This document shows, in pieces, positions 38,892 to 42,450 of a stretch of 42,450 bases of DNA. Under the pieces are notes generated by a model. It saw only the letters and a list, made by a program, of their open reading frames with translations, was not told the origin of the DNA and did no database searches. The first letter of the stretch is position 1. Every line of letters begins with the position of its first letter. Origin of the DNA: an uncultured Collinsella sp. (GTDB lineage: Bacteria; Actinomycetota; Coriobacteriia; Coriobacteriales; Coriobacteriaceae); assembly GCA_902494715.1 (NCBI GenBank), contig CABUUJ010000011.1:1-42450 (forward strand), given 5' to 3'. Both the position numbers and the translations under genes were made by a program.

Positions 38892-40493
38892 CTACGACGC
38901 GAGCGTGGCGATGACGGCTTCGTCGCCGGCGTATATTAGGGTGTTGCCGTCGGGGATGATCGTTTGGCCGTCGCGCTTGAGCATCACCACGATAAAGGGG
39001 TGCTTGCCCTGCGGCACATCGCGAAGACGCTGGCCGGCCAGGCGACCGTGGGGGGTTACGGTGACCTCGCGCAGCGTAACCTCGGCACGCTCTTCGAACG
39101 TTGGGGCGGCCATCACCAGCAGATCGCCTTCCTGGATCACGGTATCGCCGTTGGGCAGCACCGGGTGCGCCCCGTCGCGCAGCACCAGGACCACGAGCAT
39201 GTCCGTCGCGCTGCCAATATCGGCGAGCGAGCGCTCGGCAAACGGATGGCCAGCACCCACCTTGAGCTTTACAAATGACATGCCGTCTTCGTCGCGATAG
39301 TCGTTAAAGGTGCGGCGCACGTCGCCGGTCGCATCGATCATATCGAGCTTCTTCGCCACCGCTGGCAGCAGCGAGCCCTGCACCACAATGCTCGACACGG
39401 CAATCACAAACACCAGGTCAAATAGGTCGTGTCCGCCGGGAACGCCGGCCACCACGGCAAAGAGGCTAAACACGACCGAAGCTGCTCCGCGCAGGCCCGC
39501 CCAGCTTACGAGCGCGACCTGGCGGGGGTTCGTCTTAAAGGGCGCCAGGAGCACGCCGACGGCGATGGGACGGCTCACGTAGAGCATAAACGCCATGAGC
39601 GCCAGGCCCGGCAGCAGCATCTGCGGCAGGCGTGCGGGCGTGACGAGCAGGCCGAGCAAGAAGAAGATCGTCATCTCGGCCATCTCGGTGAGGGTGTCAA
39701 AGAAGTGCGCCATCTCGACCTTGCCGGTGATGTCGCTCGCACCCAGCACAATGCCGGCCAGGTATACGGCCAAAAAGCCGTTGCCGCCCAGATAGCTTGG
39801 TAGCGCGTAGGCGACGATCGCCACGGCGAACAAGAAGATGGTCTGCGCGCCCTCGGCCGTTGCGTGTGCGCGTTCAATCAGACGGCCCGCCGCCCAGCCG
39901 ATGGCAAGGCCCAGGCCCGCGCCCAGGATAATCTGCTTGGCCAGCAGTGCGGGAATGTTGATGTCGCCGCCGGCCGCGAGTGTGGCGAGCACGGCGGTGA
40001 GCATGTAGGCGACGGGGTCGTTGGAGCCCGATTCGACCTCGAGCAGCGAGTCGGTGCCGCCCTTCAGCGACAGGCTGTGCTCGCGCAGAACGCTAAAGAC
40101 GCTGGCCGCGTCGGTGGATGCCACGACTGATCCCAGCAGCAGGCCGCCGATCCAGTCGAAGCCCAGCACGAAGTGGGCGAACACGCCGGTGATGCCTGCG
40201 GTGATGACGACGCCGAGCGTGCTCAGCAGCACCGCGGGCACGGCGACGGGCTTGGCGCGGCCGATGTTGGTGTTAAAGCCGCCGTAGAACATGATGAACA
40301 GCAGCGCCGTGCTGCAGACGGTTTCGGTGAGCGCGTAGTCGCTAAAGTCGATATGCGCCGGGCCGTTGACGCCCAACAGCATGCCGAGCGCGATAAAGAT
40401 GAGCAGGGTGGGGAAGGGGAGTTTTTTGCCGACGGGTTTGATGGTCAGGCACAAAATGATGACGAGGCCGATAAAGAGAAGGATCTGGTTCAT
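38892..40493 (-). CDS. CPA1-type cation:proton antiporter with RCK_C domains (CvrA/NhaP2-like)
   Basis: 533 residues. About twelve membrane segments to residue 390. The ion site region is seen as GSVVASTDAASVFSVL and VESGSNDPVAYMLT (TDAA and SNDP motifs of CPA1 exchangers). After the membrane domain two RCK_C/TrkA_C-like modules follow (about 405-475 and 480-533: GAGHPFAERSLADIG..., HGRLAGQRLRDVPQG...), which usually bind nucleotides or cations and gate K+/H+ exchange. ATG 40493 with AGGAG 12 nt upstream. K+ as the substrate is inferred from the family. Confidence 0.87.
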   Translation of the reverse strand: MNQILLFIGLVIILCLTIKPVGKKLPFPTLLIFIALGMLLGVNGPAHIDFSDYALTETVCSTALLFIMFYGGFNTNIGRAKPVAVPAVLLSTLGVVITAGITGVFAHFVLGFDWIGGLLLGSVVASTDAASVFSVLREHSLSLKGGTDSLLEVESGSNDPVAYMLTAVLATLAAGGDINIPALLAKQIILGAGLGLAIGWAAGRLIERAHATAEGAQTIFLFAVAIVAYALPSYLGGNGFLAVYLAGIVLGASDITGKVEMAHFFDTLTEMAEMTIFFLLGLLVTPARLPQMLLPGLALMAFMLYVSRPIAVGVLLAPFKTNPRQVALVSWAGLRGAASVVFSLFAVVAGVPGGHDLFDLVFVIAVSSIVVQGSLLPAVAKKLDMIDATGDVRRTFNDYRDEDGMSFVKLKVGAGHPFAERSLADIGSATDMLVVLVLRDGAHPVLPNGDTVIQEGDLLVMAAPTFEERAEVTLREVTVTPHGRLAGQRLRDVPQGKHPFIVVMLKRDGQTIIPDGNTLIYAGDEAVIATLAS

Positions 40494-40746
40494 AGATGGT
40501 GTCCGCTCCTGGGTGGTTGGCGTGGCACGGTCAGTTGTCTGCGGTTATTTGTACCCAAAGATGGTGGGTTTATGGGGTTGGATTGCGGGCGTGCGCGATA
40601 TCGTCATAGACGGCTGCCGTCTTTGCCTCTGCTCGGAAACCCTTTCCAGCTTTATTGCAACGGAGTACAATGGGTAACGTTTAAGTTCAACTTGAAGTTT
40701 TAGTTGCGGCACCGGGCTTCGGCCGCAATGCAAGGAGAGGCGTACC

Positions 40747-41586
40747 ATGGCGATCTATGTGACATCTGACGCTCACGGGCACGTGCGTGCGCTTGACGAG
40801 GCCCTGTCTAAGATCTCGTTGACGTCCGACGACACACTGTACGTGCTGGGCGACATGATCGATCGCGGGCCCGATCCGGTCGGTGTTATTAAGCTCGTGC
40901 GCTCGCTGCCCAACGCCCGCGTGCTCAAGGGCAATCACGAGCAGATCATGCTCGATGCCATCATTGGCCAGGATCCGCTCGATGCCGAGACCTGGGATAT
41001 CAACGGTGGCTGGACGACGCGCGAGCAGCTCAACGACATGGAATTTGAGGCATACGAGGAGCTCGTGCGATGGATAGCCGCGCTGCCGCTCTACGCGGTG
41101 GTCGAGACTGCCGAGCGGCCGTACCTGCTGGTGCACGCCGGCATTCAGACCGAGGCGGCGCGTGCGTTTTTGCTTGAGCATGGTGTCGATTGTGCCGATG
41201 GCGTCGGAGCGGTGGGTGCTGATCGCGAGCTGCTGCAGCAGATGCTCGCAGTGCAGTCGTCCGATGACCTGCTGTGGATTCGTCACGGCTATTGGGATGT
41301 GCCGACCGGGCTGCTTTCTGCCGAGGGCAAGGGTCCGGTCGTGGTGAGCGGTCACACGCCAACGGTGTCGCTCGGGCGTTATTGCGAGGTCGGTGGTCTT
41401 GCGGGGCTCGATGAGGAGTCGGGCCGCGGGCAGATCGTGCGCCTGGGCGGCGAGGATGCCGCCGGTGTGCCCGATCGCATCGACATCGACTGCGCTGCCG
41501 CCACCGGCTCCGAGTTCGGTCGCGTGGGCATCCTGCGCCTGGACGACGGGGCGGAGTTCTACGCGAACATCAACCCGGGCGAATAA
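40747..41586 (+). CDS. Calcineurin-like metallophosphatase (PrpA/ApaH-type)
   Basis: 279 residues. Dimetal site motifs: DAHGH (Asp 8, His 10), GDMIDRGPDP (Asp 36, Asp 39), GNHE (Asn 63, His 64), the His in LVHAGI and VVSGHTPT. The order and spacing fit serine/threonine phosphatase or bis(5'-nucleosyl)-tetraphosphatase types. The C-terminus has an insertion rich in Gly/Asp (GGLAGLDEESGRGQIVRLGG). ATG 40747 follows AAGGAGAGG. A TTGCGGC/GCCGCAA hairpin is in the leader. Confidence 0.87.
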   Translation: MAIYVTSDAHGHVRALDEALSKISLTSDDTLYVLGDMIDRGPDPVGVIKLVRSLPNARVLKGNHEQIMLDAIIGQDPLDAETWDINGGWTTREQLNDMEFEAYEELVRWIAALPLYAVVETAERPYLLVHAGIQTEAARAFLLEHGVDCADGVGAVGADRELLQQMLAVQSSDDLLWIRHGYWDVPTGLLSAEGKGPVVVSGHTPTVSLGRYCEVGGLAGLDEESGRGQIVRLGGEDAAGVPDRIDIDCAAATGSEFGRVGILRLDDGAEFYANINPGE

Positions 41587-41902
41587 TCGGTGCAAGGGGT
41601 AGCTAATTTGGGACGGGGCTTTTTTGACTACTTTTGCCCTTCTGCCCGCTAATTGATTTCTCTGGGACGGGGATTAAATAATCATTTGGCTGCCCGCTGG
41701 CTAAGTGAGTAGACTTTTTTGGAAATGCCGAGCACCCAACATATTTGCCTCAATAAAACCGCAGGTCACAGACTTGTGCTCTGTTGGTGTGGTCGGAGAT
41801 TCGGTAAAAGTCTACTCACTTAGTTTTGCGTGATGAATATTGTCCGCAACGAGACCCCAGACGGGGTGATTCCATCGCAAATTCCGGTGACCGGGCAGCT
41901 AA
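41587..41902. other. Gene-free stretch filled with repeats
   Basis: 41598-41630 has GTAG...CTAC ends around TGGGACGGGGC. 41661-41686 repeats 6809-6834 with one mismatch. 41701-41823 is a fold-back element. No coding frame is supported. Confidence 0.75.
41701..41823. repeat. 123-bp fold-back element with 18-bp perfect inverted ends
   Basis: CTAAGTGAGTAGACTTTT (41701-41718) and AAAAGTCTACTCACTTAG (41806-41823). The inner part has a looser pairing of CCGAGCACCCAAC with GTTGGTGTGGTCGG. It codes for nothing; size and ends resemble a MITE, but no target duplication is seen. Confidence 0.75.
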
Positions 41903-42450
41903 TTAGGCGCCGTATGGGTTGCGGTCGCGTTCTATGCGCTGGCGGATGTGGGCGTACTCGATTATCAGTAGCACCAGGAGTAGGGCCATGATGGCCAGGT
42001 AGCTCACCACGGCGCCCATCAGGCCAAGCAGGTTGATCAGGATCACCGGGAGCACCACGCTCACGGCGAAGCAGATCAGGTAGATCTTGGTGACGTCTCC
42101 AGCGTGGCGCAACACCGTGATGATGGCGTAGATGAAGTCGATGGCCGCGGTTACACCGCCGGCGACAACCATCAGCAGCGCCAATGTGCGGTAGCGCTCA
42201 AAATTGAGGCCGTACATAAAGCTCATGAGGGGAATGCCGGGGCCTGCCATAAATGCGGCACACACGCCGGTGATGGCCACGATCAGTGCCATAACGGCGA
42301 CAATAATAAGGTCAAAGCGCCTACGCTGACGCGGGTTCGCCCAAATGCTCGACAGACGCAAAAGCTGCGGTTTATAGACAAATCCAATGCTCAGTAAAAT
42401 AGCCTGCGCCGGAAAGAACAGGGCATTAAAGTACAGCTGATATTTGTAGG
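41903..42450 (-). CDS. Wzx-like oligosaccharide flippase, C-terminal part (5' end beyond window)
   Basis: The frame is open from the window edge at 42450 to the stop at 41903, giving at least 182 residues. The first visible residues (YKYQLYFNALFFPAQAILLSIGFVYKPQL) and the following RLSSIWANPRQRRRFDLI are characteristic of polysaccharide-type MATE/MVF flippases. Four hydrophobic segments follow, then a basic end (HIRQRIERDRNPYGA). It would move lipid-linked sugar units across the membrane, so a surface polysaccharide locus is expected beyond the window. Confidence 0.8.
   Translation of the reverse strand, partial: YKYQLYFNALFFPAQAILLSIGFVYKPQLLRLSSIWANPRQRRRFDLIIVAVMALIVAITGVCAAFMAGPGIPLMSFMYGLNFERYRTLALLMVVAGGVTAAIDFIYAIITVLRHAGDVTKIYLICFAVSVVLPVILINLLGLMGAVVSYLAIMALLLVLLIIEYAHIRQRIERDRNPYGA

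Noticed and set aside
1..42450. tRNA, rRNA or CRISPR arrays
   Set aside because: Reading for T-arm-like GGTTCGAATCC sequences, rRNA cores and regularly spaced direct repeats gave nothing; the repeats present are inverted and irregularly spaced.

Overview
The window looks like chromosomal DNA from a high-GC, host-associated actinobacterium of the class Coriobacteriia, most likely Collinsella or a close relative. The evidence is the strong GC bias at third codon positions, clear Shine-Dalgarno sites (AAGGAG/GAGG), the style of the protein families, and many palindromic intergenic repeats with a GGGAC core. The species is inferred from memory of protein families, not from a search.

Layout. 1-1264: right part of an IS3-family element with a complete -1 frameshift module. 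1297-6089: a conserved TIM-barrel protein, a 56-residue membrane peptide, an RsmB/RsmF-type rRNA methyltransferase and a methionyl-tRNA synthetase-like protein. 6222-11830: a DUF3267 membrane protein, then the queuosine genes queH, queA and tgt; a complete IS1111/IS110-type element (8857-10379) with 14-bp subterminal inverted repeats lies between queA and tgt. 12044-16141: LOG-family protein, DegV, a HAD phosphatase and an M20 dipeptidase. 16436-20096: pstSCAB phosphate transporter with no phoU in the window. 20301-22937: ABC-F protein and Cof-type phosphatase. 23120-26487: a DtxR/MntR-like regulator, then on the other strand an ArsR/SmtB regulator, a stand-alone HMA protein and a Zn/Cd-type P-ATPase with clear operators. 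26562-28448: an AT-rich island carrying one nuclease-like gene. 28449-34055: exonuclease, His-rich ArsP_2-type metal exporter, YaiI/YqxD protein, DUF308 protein, nitroreductase behind a DtxR-type iron box, and two adjacent histidine phosphatases. 34185-38665: reduced DUF1015 protein, M20 peptidase, serA and serC. 38892-42450: CPA1 antiporter with RCK_C domains, a metallophosphatase and the end of a Wzx-like flippase.

How it works together. queA, tgt and queH cover tRNA queuosine synthesis from preQ1. Three metal circuits can be read from promoter DNA: an ArsR operator (ATGAAC-N4-GTTCAT) in front of both arsR and the P-ATPase, a CATGGGCAACT motif shared by the DtxR-like gene and the ArsP_2-type exporter, and a DtxR-type box before the nitroreductase. 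serA, serC and DUF1015 form a serine-biosynthesis neighbourhood.

The less ordinary content is between the genes: several subfamilies of GGGAC-core palindromes, some arranged as tandem hairpins starting GTAG; a rod-like predicted structure of about 93 nt next to the IS1111-type element; a fold-back element of 123 bp; and an inverted pair of a GTGCAAAA/GAGTATTC motif beside the low-GC nuclease-like gene. No tRNA, rRNA or CRISPR array was seen.
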